The notes under the pieces were generated by a model. The model saw only the letters and a list, made by a program, of their open reading frames with translations. It was not told the origin of the DNA and made no database searches. The position numbers and the translations under genes are program-made. Shown one piece after another: positions 1 to 5,925 of a stretch of 7,180 nt of DNA. Origin of the DNA: DASTDH01 sp035601575 (lineage in GTDB: Bacteria > Verrucomicrobiota > Verrucomicrobiia > Chthoniobacterales > JAFAMB01); the NCBI GenBank assembly GCA_035601575.1, contig DATNNZ010000548.1, positions 1 to 7,180 of the forward strand, given 5' to 3'. How positions within the stretch are numbered: the first letter of the stretch is position 1; the number at the start of each line of letters is the position of its first letter.

Positions 1-242
1 GGATCTCGGCACGCTACGAGTCGGCGAAGTTTGCGGTTACTTATCCTGGGTGTTATTGGACGCGAGCGGCCTGTGTGCGGAAGGCAGGCGCTTAAATCGG
101 CGCCCATACCCAGAGATTGCATACGATAAAATTCAGCTGGGTGAAAGGAAAGCACACACACTACGCGGCAGCCGAAAAGATCGGCCGGTCGGTATTCTGC
201 CGGCCAAAGAATACCGCCATTGTGTTGAGGCACTACTGTTGA
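1..242 (+). other. Upstream, frame-disrupted part of the following gene (uncertain)
   Basis: No single frame here reads convincingly from end to end. The best link to the gene downstream is the stretch at about 209-254, which reads EYRHCVEALLLIEGVS. This sits where an N-terminal motif of the type F-x-x-C-V-x-Y-P-x-x-L-L would be expected before the DG...S.D motif of the next entry. Joining the two needs a one-base change near 252-258. Earlier bases give fragments in other frames, such as ARYESAKFAVTYPG at about 9-50, that look partly protein-like. The region may therefore contain several indels, or be decayed. No start codon or promoter can be assigned. Confidence 0.3.
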
Positions 243-608
243 TCGAAGGGGTTTCCTACCGATGGCGCTGGGCGGCGCTATCACTCGGCGGATAACTCAG
301 TCTCTCTGTCAGTCATGGGTAGCCACACGCATCCCGAAGAGTTTTTGGACAATTTTTGGCAGAAAGAACTGAGCACCAGGGGTGAAACGCTGACCTACAA
401 GTTCAAGAAAGAGAATTACTATGTCATCTCAGGAGTTAATCCCAATGGGTACGAGTTTTACCACAAGGTGTTTTTCTACCCGACCTACTGGCTTGAGTTC
501 GAAATCACTTACCCGCACGCGCAACACGTCGCTTACGACGGTTGGGTCGAACGCATCGCCCATGACTTTGTTCCCGTTTTGCCAGATAACGGTCAATACG
601 ACCGATAG
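243..608 (+). pseudogene. C-terminal domain of a small uncharacterised (probably secreted) protein, 5' part out of frame
   Basis: The frame is open from 243 and the first ATG is at 315, which would give 97 aa. Coding character starts before that ATG: TDGAGRRYHSADNSVSLSV, then MGSHTHPEEFLDNF, TLTYKFKKENYYVISG, YEFYHKVFF, and LEFEITYPH...YDGWVERIAHDFVP. This order (DG-x-x-F/Y-x-S-x-D, V-x-G-S, VTYK...WFVVSG, FYxKxF, LxFxYP...YDxxVxRIAxSF) resembles a group of small secreted hypothetical proteins seen in environmental bacteria. That resemblance is from memory, and the function of those proteins is unknown. A complete member should carry a signal peptide and about 50 more N-terminal residues, which are not in frame here because a stop lies at 240-242. 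The ATG at 315 is therefore probably internal. The gene is best read as frame-broken at about 246-258, by an indel error or real decay. A short frame follows 6 bases after the stop. Confidence 0.6.
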
Positions 609-614
609 CAGAGC

Positions 615-850
615 ATGAGCGATCCAAATCCGAAAGAAACGCTTCGCGAATTCTGCGACTCTTTTGCCGCGCCTAAGAGCCATGTGGTAAGCTTGGCGCC
701 CGGTTCGGCATATCTCATCTAACGCTTTCCGATTTGCCCGCCGGCGAGTCCCCAACGAGGAGTAAGACCTTAGCAAAGGTTCAAGCGGTTCTGGAAGCCG
801 AAGCAAAGCGGAACGCGCCGAGAGCGAAAAAGTTATATCAGAACCGATAA
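615..850 (+). pseudogene. Possible small hypothetical protein, one frame break
   Basis: An ATG 6 bases after the preceding stop opens a 35-codon frame (MSDPNPKETLREFCDSFAAP...) that stops at 720-722. A second frame, displaced as by a one-base deletion, continues with LTLSDLPAGES and a helical, Ala/Lys-rich end (KTLAKVQAVLEAEAKRNAPR) to a TAA at 848-850. Joining the frames near 711-720 gives a soluble protein of about 78 aa. Its end would overlap the 3' end of the convergent autotransporter gene by 13 bases. No family is recognised and there is no clear Shine-Dalgarno sequence. The alternative is that only the 35-aa frame is translated, or none. Confidence 0.33.
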
Positions 851-2961
851 GTGAGGCCCCCGCTCACTCCGTTGGAATCATAACCGCCACGCCCGACGTC
901 GCCATCGTAGCTGACAAAACTACTCCACCGATCGTTCCAGCGAACTTCGATGGCGGAATGGATCAGGGCGCTGTCATGTCCAATCCCAGGACCGTGCACC
1001 GTGAAAGCGCCGTCCGCACCGCTCGCAAATTGGGCAGTAATCGGGAGTGCGCTGTACTTAAACTCGTGTTGCCAACTAGCCCGCAATTCGGGAATCACCT
1101 GGAAGGGACCTACCCGCCAGAACGACATAAGGCGTAGCCCCAGATTGCTGCGTAATGATTCTTGGGTGTCACTGTGAATATCCAGCGGCGCCAATGAGCC
1201 ACTTTCCTGATAGCCGGACACATGCACGGCGGTGTACTGCAGCGAAGCGACCGGGCCGAGGGTAATGTGGCTACTCAGGTGAAAATCGTACCCGGCTCCA
1301 AAAAAGCCATTGAACTCAACTCCATCGGTGGTTCCGGTCGCGAAGCCCTGCAAGCCCGCGCGCCGAACATCGTAGTTGTTGTAGCCGCCGCCGGCGTAAG
1401 CATTGAGATAAAAACCGTCGGTGAAATAGGTAGCATAGACTCCCCCACGCCCGCTGTTGACCGTCGCCCGGCCGCTATTGACTAGGTTGTTGTCAGTGTA
1501 AGCGTATCCACCGGCTATACCGACTGCAAAGTGATCGGTCACGCGGTAATCGATCCCGATGGTTACTCCCGCGGTAGTGAAATTGTAGCCGGGACTGTTG
1601 CTGTCGCCGTTCACATTCACAAAGTCACCGTTACCAGTCACGAATACACCCCAGCGATTCTCTGCCGCTGGCGTTAGGACTGGGTTCTTCTCTATTGCCT
1701 TACCATTTTTTTCATCAACGATCGGTGCCGGCGAACCAGCGAGGCTGAGAGAAGAATTGAACCCGCTAAGGCCCGACCGAATATCACCAAGCCGGTTCTC
1801 GATGTTGGCTTCCTGCACATTGGCAAATGAGAAGCTAATCTCGTAAAGCGAGCTTAGTTCGTCCGGCGCAATTTTATCAAAATCGGCCGGTAGATTCATC
1901 GTAGGTTCGCGTTCTAGAAAACTCAGCAAGCTGGACTCTCGCGGGTCAGAGGATACGCGGTCCAGAGCATTTGCTACTGCGATCTGATTAGGTGTCTTCG
2001 CAAATGGAGTGAAAAGTGCGCTCAGAAAATCTAAGATGACCGAATTGCTTCCGTAGAGAAGGTCGGTCCGAAATGCACTGAACCCATTCAGGACGTTAGC
2101 AAACTCACCTGAAATTCCTCCCGCAGCCGTGACGATGCTGAGTTTGTCGCCTGGCTTTGGCACGAAACCGCCGGTCGGAACTAGTTGTAATGTGCCTCCC
2201 AGAGTTGCGTGGCCGCTTACATTCAGAGAATCGTGTTGGCCGGTGCCGGTGCCGCCAATGGCGAGCAGGAGGGTTCCGCCCGCATTCTGGGTGTAATTGC
2301 CGTTCACGTTGATTGTTTGTGGGTCCGCTGTCAGAACGCCGTTGTTCAAAATCACATTACCAAGCCCAAGCGACTGAGGTCCATCTACGACTAGCGTTCC
2401 ACCGTCTATAATGGTGCCTCCCGTATAGGTGTTAGTGCCAGACAAGGTCAGTGTGCCGGCACCGATCTTGGTCAGAGAACCTGAATTGATGACGCTGCCG
2501 GAGAAAATTGCATTAAAGCCGTTCGTATTAACGATCCCGCCGTTAGCCAGGAGGGAAATTGTCCGCGGCGTGACCAAGTTCCCATTAGCCTTCAGGGTTC
2601 CTCCGTTGAAGTCGATGAACTGCCCAAATCCCAGAGGCGTGAATGCCGCGTCGCTAGCAACTGGCAGCGGGCCGCCTCGCGGTACAATAATGTTCGGTCC
2701 AATGAAGGATCCCAAAGCAAAAGGGAAGACTCCTACCTTGATGGTGTCAATCACCGTGTTAGTGGCCGTAGCGATCACCGAAATAGAGCCGACGCCCTTC
2801 CCGCCGCTATTCATGGTGCTGTTCGCGACGTAGACAAACTTACCGTCAGGAGTCACGGCGACGCCTACCGGCGAAATTCCAACTGTGATTAAATCGACTA
2901 CAGTGTTTGTGGTCGTGCTGATCACCGAGACGGTGTTGGCCATAACGTTGCTGACATACAC
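838..2961 (-). CDS. Autotransporter protein, C-terminal part (last YVTN blades, PATR passenger, beta-barrel)
   Basis: This is the larger fragment of a secreted type V (autotransporter) protein. Its first codon as an ORF is a GTG at 2961, but the coding signal begins upstream of it: AGVAITPNGKFVYV is encoded from about 2996. The true start is therefore that of the fragment ending at 2922. It contains the last two YVTN blades (TVSVISTTTNTVV and SISVIATATNTVI, residues about 10-75). A Gly/Asn/Ser/Thr-rich passenger follows, with a passenger-associated transport repeat (GAGTLTLSGTNTYTGGTIIDGG, residues about 167-188). Next is a linker rich in acidic and helical residues (about 330-430), as expected for the helix that threads the barrel. 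The last 274 residues, from ENRWGVFVTG, form the autotransporter barrel, with alternating amphipathic strands and a terminal aromatic YRF signature for BAM-dependent outer-membrane insertion. The joined protein is about 959 aa. The stop is TGA at 838-840. No strong terminator follows. Confidence 0.9.
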   Translation of the reverse strand: MYVSNVMANTVSVISTTTNTVVDLITVGISPVGVAVTPDGKFVYVANSTMNSGGKGVGSISVIATATNTVIDTIKVGVFPFALGSFIGPNIIVPRGGPLPVASDAAFTPLGFGQFIDFNGGTLKANGNLVTPRTISLLANGGIVNTNGFNAIFSGSVINSGSLTKIGAGTLTLSGTNTYTGGTIIDGGTLVVDGPQSLGLGNVILNNGVLTADPQTINVNGNYTQNAGGTLLLAIGGTGTGQHDSLNVSGHATLGGTLQLVPTGGFVPKPGDKLSIVTAAGGISGEFANVLNGFSAFRTDLLYGSNSVILDFLSALFTPFAKTPNQIAVANALDRVSSDPRESSLLSFLEREPTMNLPADFDKIAPDELSSLYEISFSFANVQEANIENRLGDIRSGLSGFNSSLSLAGSPAPIVDEKNGKAIEKNPVLTPAAENRWGVFVTGNGDFVNVNGDSNSPGYNFTTAGVTIGIDYRVTDHFAVGIAGGYAYTDNNLVNSGRATVNSGRGGVYATYFTDGFYLNAYAGGGYNNYDVRRAGLQGFATGTTDGVEFNGFFGAGYDFHLSSHITLGPVASLQYTAVHVSGYQESGSLAPLDIHSDTQESLRSNLGLRLMSFWRVGPFQVIPELRASWQHEFKYSALPITAQFASGADGAFTVHGPGIGHDSALIHSAIEVRWNDRWSSFVSYDGDVGRGGYDSNGVSGGLTYRF

Positions 2962-3615
2962 AAACTTTCCGTTTGGAGTGATCGCGACGCCAGCGGCCCC
3001 TTTACTACAGGAATGGAAGTTACCACCGTATTTGTCGCGGTGCTGATTGCCGAGACCGTGCTGGCATTAACGTTGGCGACGTAGACAACCTTTCCGTCTG
3101 GAGTTGCGGCAACGCCGACCGGAGAACCAGTGGGAGATCCGAGTGGAATAGATGGTACAACCACGGTACGCGTTGCGGTGTTGATTACCGAGGCCGTGCC
3201 GTCGTTGAAGTTTGCAACGTAGCTGAACTTGCCGTCTGGTGTGAAAGCGATTCCGATTGGTCCGCTTCCAACGGTTATCGGTGGACCTACCAACGTGTTT
3301 GTAGCGGTGTTAATCACCGAGACGGTATGGCCAGTAAATGTGAAAAAGACTGAACTTGTCACAAAGGCGTACTTTCCATCAGGTGTAACTGCAACCCCGA
3401 TGGGCCCCGCAGGGACCGAAACAGAGCCAACTACCTTGTCAGTTACGGCATCGATCACTGACACGGTGTTGCTGCCATTGTTGGTGATATAGACATACCG
3501 GCCGTCTGGCGTGACTGCGACGCCAATCGGCATAACTCCGGTCGAAAGAGGAGAGCCGACAATTGTATTGGTTGCCGTATCGATTACAAAAACTTTATTC
3601 GAAGCAGGGTTCGGG
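2745..3615 (-). repeat. Seven degenerate tandem coding repeats (YVTN beta-propeller blades)
   Basis: The DNA shows recurrent units of about 126-150 bases. Each contains, on the given strand, a form of gtcTGGnGTnACnGCnAnnCC (encoding the G-V-A-x-T-P-D-G turn) followed by gtgttngtngcngtnnngAT (encoding the I-x-T-A-T-N-T strand). The units diverge in sequence but keep their phase. Their length fits one propeller blade of about 42-50 residues. One longer blade near 3300-3360 carries the insertion SSVFFTFTGH. These are protein-level repeats, not a CRISPR or mobile repeat. Confidence 0.8.
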
Positions 3616-3716
3616 TCGGAGATGTAAGCATTGACCTCGATTTCTGCCTCACAAAGATGCGAGATTCCGATTTCAATGCCAATCAACGCCATAAGTATCC
3701 ATGCCAGGCGGTTCAA
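2922..3716 (-). CDS. Autotransporter protein, N-terminal part (signal sequence and YVTN beta-propeller blades)
   Basis: The start is a TTG at 3716. No ATG lies upstream in frame. An in-frame ATG nine codons in (3692) is the alternative, but TTG keeps the positively charged N-terminus (MNR) before the hydrophobic stretch LAWILMALIGIEIGI, so it makes the better signal peptide. Cleavage is plausible after CEA (about residue 24). Five YVTN beta-propeller repeats follow, each built as V-x-VI-[DNS]-T-AT-x-T-VV ... PxGVAxTPDGK-xxYVxN (VFVIDTATNTIVG, TVSVIDAVTDKVVG, TVSVINTATNTLVG, TASVINTATRTVVV, TVSAISTATNTVVT). With the two in the neighbouring fragment this makes seven, the number needed to close a seven-bladed propeller. 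The correct frame is lost near residue 241, and the remaining 23 codons (ASRSLQTESLC...) are read out of frame to 2922. The role is inferred: a surface-displayed propeller, probably for binding or adhesion. AGGA abuts the TTG, too close for an ideal Shine-Dalgarno sequence. Confidence 0.88.
   Translation of the reverse strand: MNRLAWILMALIGIEIGISHLCEAEIEVNAYISDPNPASNKVFVIDTATNTIVGSPLSTGVMPIGVAVTPDGRYVYITNNGSNTVSVIDAVTDKVVGSVSVPAGPIGVAVTPDGKYAFVTSSVFFTFTGHTVSVINTATNTLVGPPITVGSGPIGIAFTPDGKFSYVANFNDGTASVINTATRTVVVPSIPLGSPTGSPVGVAATPDGKVVYVANVNASTVSAISTATNTVVTSIPVVKGPLASRSLQTESLCMSATLWPTPSR
2991..3000 (-). other. One-base frame break inside the YVTN/autotransporter gene
   Basis: On the coding strand the sequence GGGGCCGCTGGCGTC reads G-P-L-A-S in the upstream frame. 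The blade consensus here should be G-P-A-G-V-A-x-TP. Adding one base (GGG CCN GCT GGC GTC) restores G-P-A-G-V and joins both fragments into a single frame of about 959 aa. The break lies in a run of four G followed by CC. Both sides are otherwise free of stops over more than 700 codons, so the damage is either recent or an assembly error. Confidence 0.85.
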
Positions 3717-3875
3717 TCCTCGATTGGTGGACCCGGTGCTCTTCGCCCAACCGATTTCCGTGAAAACAAATCGAAAAGGCGTTCCTTGGTGATTCCTGGT
3801 CAGATCGTTGTTCCGGTTTAACGTCCTTTTAGTGTTTGACAGAATCCCGCTACGCGAAGGCTACGACGACGGCGG
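3717..3875. promoter_or_regulatory. Divergent intergenic region, promoters presumed but not resolved
   Basis: This 159-base gap separates the autotransporter start (- strand) from a small + strand gene, so promoters in both directions are expected. On + the only good hexamer is TTGACA at 3837-3842. The hexamer 17 bases further on, GGCTAC, is a poor -10 box. On - no convincing pair is seen. A GC-rich segment with the partly repeated words GCTACGCGAAG / GCTACGACG lies at about 3849-3875. Confidence 0.25.
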
Positions 3876-4027
3876 ATGAGTGGCGATCGGCCCTGTAATT
3901 GCTGTAAATACTGGAAATACCAGGAAGATACATGCGCCGTCAAGAACTCACGGTGGCGAGAAATACGCCTGTCCGTTTTAAAGCTCCTGACGTAGAAGCT
4001 ATCAGGGAGTGGAAAGGGAGGCCGTGA
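3876..4027 (+). pseudogene. Small Cys-rich hypothetical protein with one frame break
   Basis: An ATG at 3876 opens MSGDRPCNCCKYWKYQEDTC (residues 1-20), with cysteines at 7, 9, 10 and 20. The spacing suggests a small metal (zinc) site or disulphide protein. That frame stops at 3993-3995 after 39 aa. A coherent continuation exists in another frame: NTPVRFKAPDVEAIREWKGR..., ending at a TGA at 4025-4027. One missing base near 3950-3965 would join them into a protein of about 50 aa. No family is recognised and no good Shine-Dalgarno sequence lies at the usual distance. If the break is real, a 39-aa product is made and the conserved-looking tail is lost. Confidence is modest because the gene is short. 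Confidence 0.42.
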
Positions 4028-4114
4028 AAGGCGTCAGTGGCGCAATCAGGAAGGCGCTACCGCAGAGCTAGGCGATTCGGGTCTCTGTCCGCGGCAGGCT
4101 TGCTTGTTAATAGG

Positions 4115-4249
4115 TCATTCCGCCCCACGATAGAGCAAAGCCAGCCACTCTGCCATTACCCTTTTTCGGCGGTAAGGTTGGCCCGGAACATACCTAATTG
4201 TACGTATATCCTTCAAGCGAGCGTCCTGTGTATGGTGTTCTCCGGTCAT
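4115..4249 (-). CDS. Hypothetical small basic protein, 44 aa
   Basis: The frame runs from ATG at 4249 to TGA at 4115-4117. It encodes a 44-residue soluble protein beginning MTGEHHTQDARLKDIRTIRY, with a basic middle (QPYRRKRVM) and a helix-like end (AEWLALLYRGAE). It has no signal peptide or membrane segment. It lies 31 bases downstream of the 34-aa gene on the same strand, so the two may be cotranscribed. I do not recognise a family. The charge pattern would suit a small nucleic-acid- or membrane-surface-binding protein, but this is only inference. The Shine-Dalgarno sequence is weak: AAGG lies 14 bases before the ATG. Confidence 0.45.
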   Translation of the reverse strand: MTGEHHTQDARLKDIRTIRYVPGQPYRRKRVMAEWLALLYRGAE

Positions 4250-4280
4250 GAAATGAGGCCGCCTTGCTCAAATTGTCGAT

Positions 4281-4385
4281 TTAGAACGCATCTGGCGGGA
4301 TTAGAGCGTGTAATCGATCGAGTTTCTCGGCGGCCGACAGTTCTTCGGAGAGCGTGATCTCGCGGATTTTATCTTCAATGGTCAT
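4281..4385 (-). CDS. Hypothetical small acidic helical protein, 34 aa
   Basis: The frame runs from ATG at 4385 to TAA at 4281-4283. It encodes MTIEDKIREITLSEELSAAE followed by KLDRLHALIPPDAF. Periodic hydrophobic residues (I3, I7, I10, L12, L16, L22, L25, L28, I29) mark an amphipathic helix or short helical hairpin ending in a PP motif. Codon use is GC-rich at the third position. A good ribosome-binding site, AGGA, lies 7 bases before the ATG, which is rare in this window and supports the start. It is followed after 31 bases by the 44-aa gene on the same strand. Function is unknown; it may be a small regulatory or antitoxin-like helical protein, but nothing in the sequence proves that. Confidence 0.55.
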   Translation of the reverse strand: MTIEDKIREITLSEELSAAEKLDRLHALIPPDAF

Positions 4386-4490
4386 GGCCCAATCCTGTCC
4401 GAACTTCGGCTAAGCCGGTAGATTTGCTAACTCGCATCCTCCGCGGAAGGTACAATCTATCAGTAAGAGAATTTTCCTGAAGTTCAGCCT

Positions 4491-4530
4491 AGCCCGCCGG
4501 GAGGGCGTGAGAGAGAGACCTAAGCGGGTT
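4491..4530. terminator. Terminator-like hairpin (copy 1 of a recurring GCCCGCC hairpin)
   Basis: AGCCCGC at 4491-4497 pairs with GCGGGTT at 4524-4530 (7 pairs, one G-U), followed by TTTCTG on the + strand. The 26-base loop contains GGGAGGGCG and GAGAGAGAC. No + strand gene lies just upstream. It is 85 bases downstream of the - strand cluster ending at 4615 and upstream of the - strand gene starting at 4385, so it may insulate the two as a bidirectional element. Its arms and the GAGAC in its loop match the hairpins near 5385 and 6221. Confidence 0.5.
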
Positions 4531-4614
4531 TTTCTGTTCGCCACGTTCGGGCAAACTTAATCGAAATTATGGTGATTATGGCTAAACCATTGAGAGGTTC
4601 AGCCGATTAAATGG

Positions 4615-4985
4615 CTAAGAAGGTGCGGAACTGCGCAACATGGGGGCCGCGAATCCACCACCAGCATTTTCCTTGTGAATATCGGCAAGAATAGCGTTGG
4701 AGAGCCCGCGAATTTTTCGCACCTCTTCCACGATTTGTTCGTCTGAAAGGTTCTTGTTCAATGCCAATTCGATGACTTTCATCGTATGGAATAGAAAAGC
4801 CTCAAAGGGAGCTACTCGTTGACCTTTAGTCCATTCGGCAAGCGTCGAGAAATGATCCCATGAGGTTTTTATCAAGAGTTCCCGCCGAGCCTTTTTTTCG
4901 TCAAAGTGTTTATTTATCCAGGTTAAAGCAAGTTTCCTAGGATTCCGATTCCAGCACCTAAAAGCGCAGCTGTTGCAGCATTCAT
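4615..4985 (-). CDS. Hypothetical membrane-anchored protein, about 123 aa, one frame break
   Basis: Two frames join here. The first, from ATG at 4985, reads MNAATAALLGAGIGILGNLL and stops at 4923-4925. The second has no proper start but reads LTWINKHFDEKKARRELLIK and continues to the TAG at 4615-4617. Its first start-like codon, TTG at 4875, is clearly internal. Inserting one T into the CTTTAA on the coding strand (about 4923-4928) gives one 123-aa protein. It has an N-terminal transmembrane helix (about residues 4-22), a positively charged juxtamembrane segment (KKARRELLIK), and a cytoplasmic helical domain (HFSTLAEW, VAPFEAFLFHTMKVIELAL, DEQIVEEVRKIRGLSNAILADI), with a flexible Gly/Ala/Ser tail. 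The family is unknown. The ATG lies 22 bases after the stop of the upstream gene, which fits cotranscription. Confidence 0.65.
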
Positions 4986-5007
4986 TCGAGGTAACGAAAA
5001 TTTCCCG

Positions 5008-5313
5008 CTATTCCACAATCCATGCAATAAAGTCGTCCCCTTTCCGTACGGGCTCACCAACGGGCGGAAGTTGGTTGAATAGTATCGTTTCAACCTTTTT
5101 TTCGGTCGGTCCCCAGCCCTCGTTCATGATCCTCTTTTGAACAAGATCGGACGCGAATTTGATCATCGCCGCATCCCTCACATCAACGCGGTTCTTCTTA
5201 GCTGGTTCTAAGATCTCTATGATCACTGCCAGAGCACGGCTCTTTGGCGTCCTTTCTATGGGCATATGTTCGGTAAAAAATACCTTTTTATAACTACTAT
5301 CCTTGCTCGGCAT
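5008..5313 (-). CDS. Hypothetical protein, 101 aa
   Basis: The frame runs from ATG at 5313 to its stop at 5008-5010. It is open further upstream, to 5523, but that stretch crosses the hairpin near 5385 and overlaps the 3' end of the preceding gene. The ATG at 5313 (MPSKDSSYKKVFFTEHMPIE) is the first ATG and the natural start. The protein is soluble and of mixed charge, with a helical middle (SRALAVIIEILEP, DAAMIKFASDLVQKRIMNEG) and a C-terminal beta-like end (KVETILFNQLPP...GDDFIAWIVE). No signal peptide or known catalytic motif is seen and I do not recognise a family. It is followed 22 bases later by the membrane-anchored gene, so the pair could act together at the inner membrane. The Shine-Dalgarno sequence is weak. 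Confidence 0.65.
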   Translation of the reverse strand: MPSKDSSYKKVFFTEHMPIERTPKSRALAVIIEILEPAKKNRVDVRDAAMIKFASDLVQKRIMNEGWGPTEKKVETILFNQLPPVGEPVRKGDDFIAWIVE

Positions 5314-5382
5314 TTCCAACGTTACAACAAGCCGCAGATGGATCCACAATCCTTTAGATAGGTGATACAGCGAGCAAAGCGC

Positions 5383-5411
5383 AAGCCGGCGGGAAGACCC
5401 GGCGGGCTTTT
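5383..5411. terminator. Terminator-like hairpin (copy 2)
   Basis: On + the arms are AAGCC (5383-5387) with GGGCTT (5404-5409), and CGGG (5390-5393) with CCCG (5398-5401), around the loop AAGA. The stem has a small internal loop, and a run of five T follows at 5408-5412 on +. On - it lies 15 bases after the TAA (5426) of the 74-aa gene and about 70 bases before the next - strand start, a natural place for an attenuating or terminating element. The - strand side lacks a strong U-run. The order GGG-AAGAC-CCGGCGGG matches copy 3 (GGG-GAGAC-TCGGCGGG). Confidence 0.55.
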
Positions 5412-5425
5412 TGGTTCGAGGCTCT

Positions 5426-5651
5426 TTAGACAACCCAGTAGCGAGTTCCTTGGTAAATCTTGCGGATTTTTGAAAATAGAGATGTCTACCAAATCCCGAA
5501 TCAGATTCGGTTTCTCGGCCCAATCTACCGTTTGAATTTGACCGGCACGCAGCCGCACCGCAATCGCAATGATGAGCGCAATCGCTTCATCGTCAGTATC
5601 AACGTAAACGCTCCATTTCGGTTCGCGGATAACAAAAATCGGTTTCGTCAT
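5426..5651 (-). CDS. Hypothetical protein, about 74 aa, one frame break
   Basis: The gene begins at ATG 5651 (MTKPIFVIREPKWSVYVDTD, then DEAIALIIAIAVRLR...AEKPNLIRDLVDISIF). As written, the frame runs on to 5322 (109 aa), but its last 50 residues look non-coding and include translated hairpin sequence (KSPPGLPAG). Removing one A from the AAAAA on the coding strand (TTTTT at 5467-5471 on +) gives KIRKIYQGTRYWVV and a TAA at 5426-5428, directly before the hairpin. This 74-aa form is preferred. The segment EAIALIIAIAVRL is hydrophobic but short; it could be a buried helix or a marginal membrane segment. The family is unknown. The start overlaps the upstream stop as ATGA, which implies translational coupling with the preceding small frame. 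Confidence 0.58.
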
Positions 5652-5745
5652 TCCCGTTGGTTGCGCAGTTCGCTCTTCAGGGTCAAGTACGGAGATTTAC
5701 CAGACAAAAGCGGACGTGCTCTTGCGTATCGACGATAACGTTCAA
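5648..5745 (-). CDS. Possible tiny protein (about 32 aa) coupled to the next gene, one frame break
   Basis: From a TTG at 5745 the reading is MNVIVDTQEHVRF. A second frame continues LSGKSPYLTLKSELRNQRE and ends in TGA at 5648-5650, overlapping the ATG of the 74-aa gene (ATGA). The frames join if one T is added to the TTTT on the coding strand (AAAA at 5706-5709 on +). Third-position GC is high in the first frame before that point and in the second frame after it, which supports a single interrupted gene. AGGGTG lies 8 bases before the TTG, a fair ribosome-binding site. Function is unknown. It could also be the end of a longer gene upstream; no such gene is convincing in 5746-5925. Confidence 0.38.
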
Positions 5746-5925
5746 ATCGCGTTCACCCTAAAAATCGTCCTAGGGAAAACATAGCACTGAAAATCCTTGT
5801 TACCGGCCGGGTCCGGGCCGTCGTTGCTGACAATCGCGATCGAGGTTGCGGCGCTCGTCGGGGGTTCTTTGGTGGGTGTTCGACAGGTAAGTCCTGGTTG
5901 CGCAATCGATCGCCGGAGAAGATGG

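Noticed and set aside
429..806. 125-codon open frame on - across the 3' end of the first gene
   Set aside because: It is antisense to a frame with clear coding character, has an Arg/Leu-rich composition and no family resemblance.
850..868. Inverted repeat AGTGAG...CTCACT at the end of the autotransporter gene
   Set aside because: It lies within the last codons, has only six pairs, and is followed by a separated T-run, so it is too weak to call a terminator.
2745..3615. Repeated units resembling a CRISPR or tandem DNA repeat
   Set aside because: The repeats are degenerate at DNA level, keep the reading frame, and encode YVTN blades. There are no identical direct repeats with unique spacers.
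3837..3865. TTGACA with a 17-base spacer as a + strand promoter
   Set aside because: The downstream hexamer GGCTAC is a poor -10 box, and transcription would begin almost at the start codon.
4037..4357. 106-codon open frame on + with Arg/Ser-rich product
   Set aside because: It runs opposite to two better small genes (4115-4249 and 4281-4385, -), and its composition is that of an antisense shadow.
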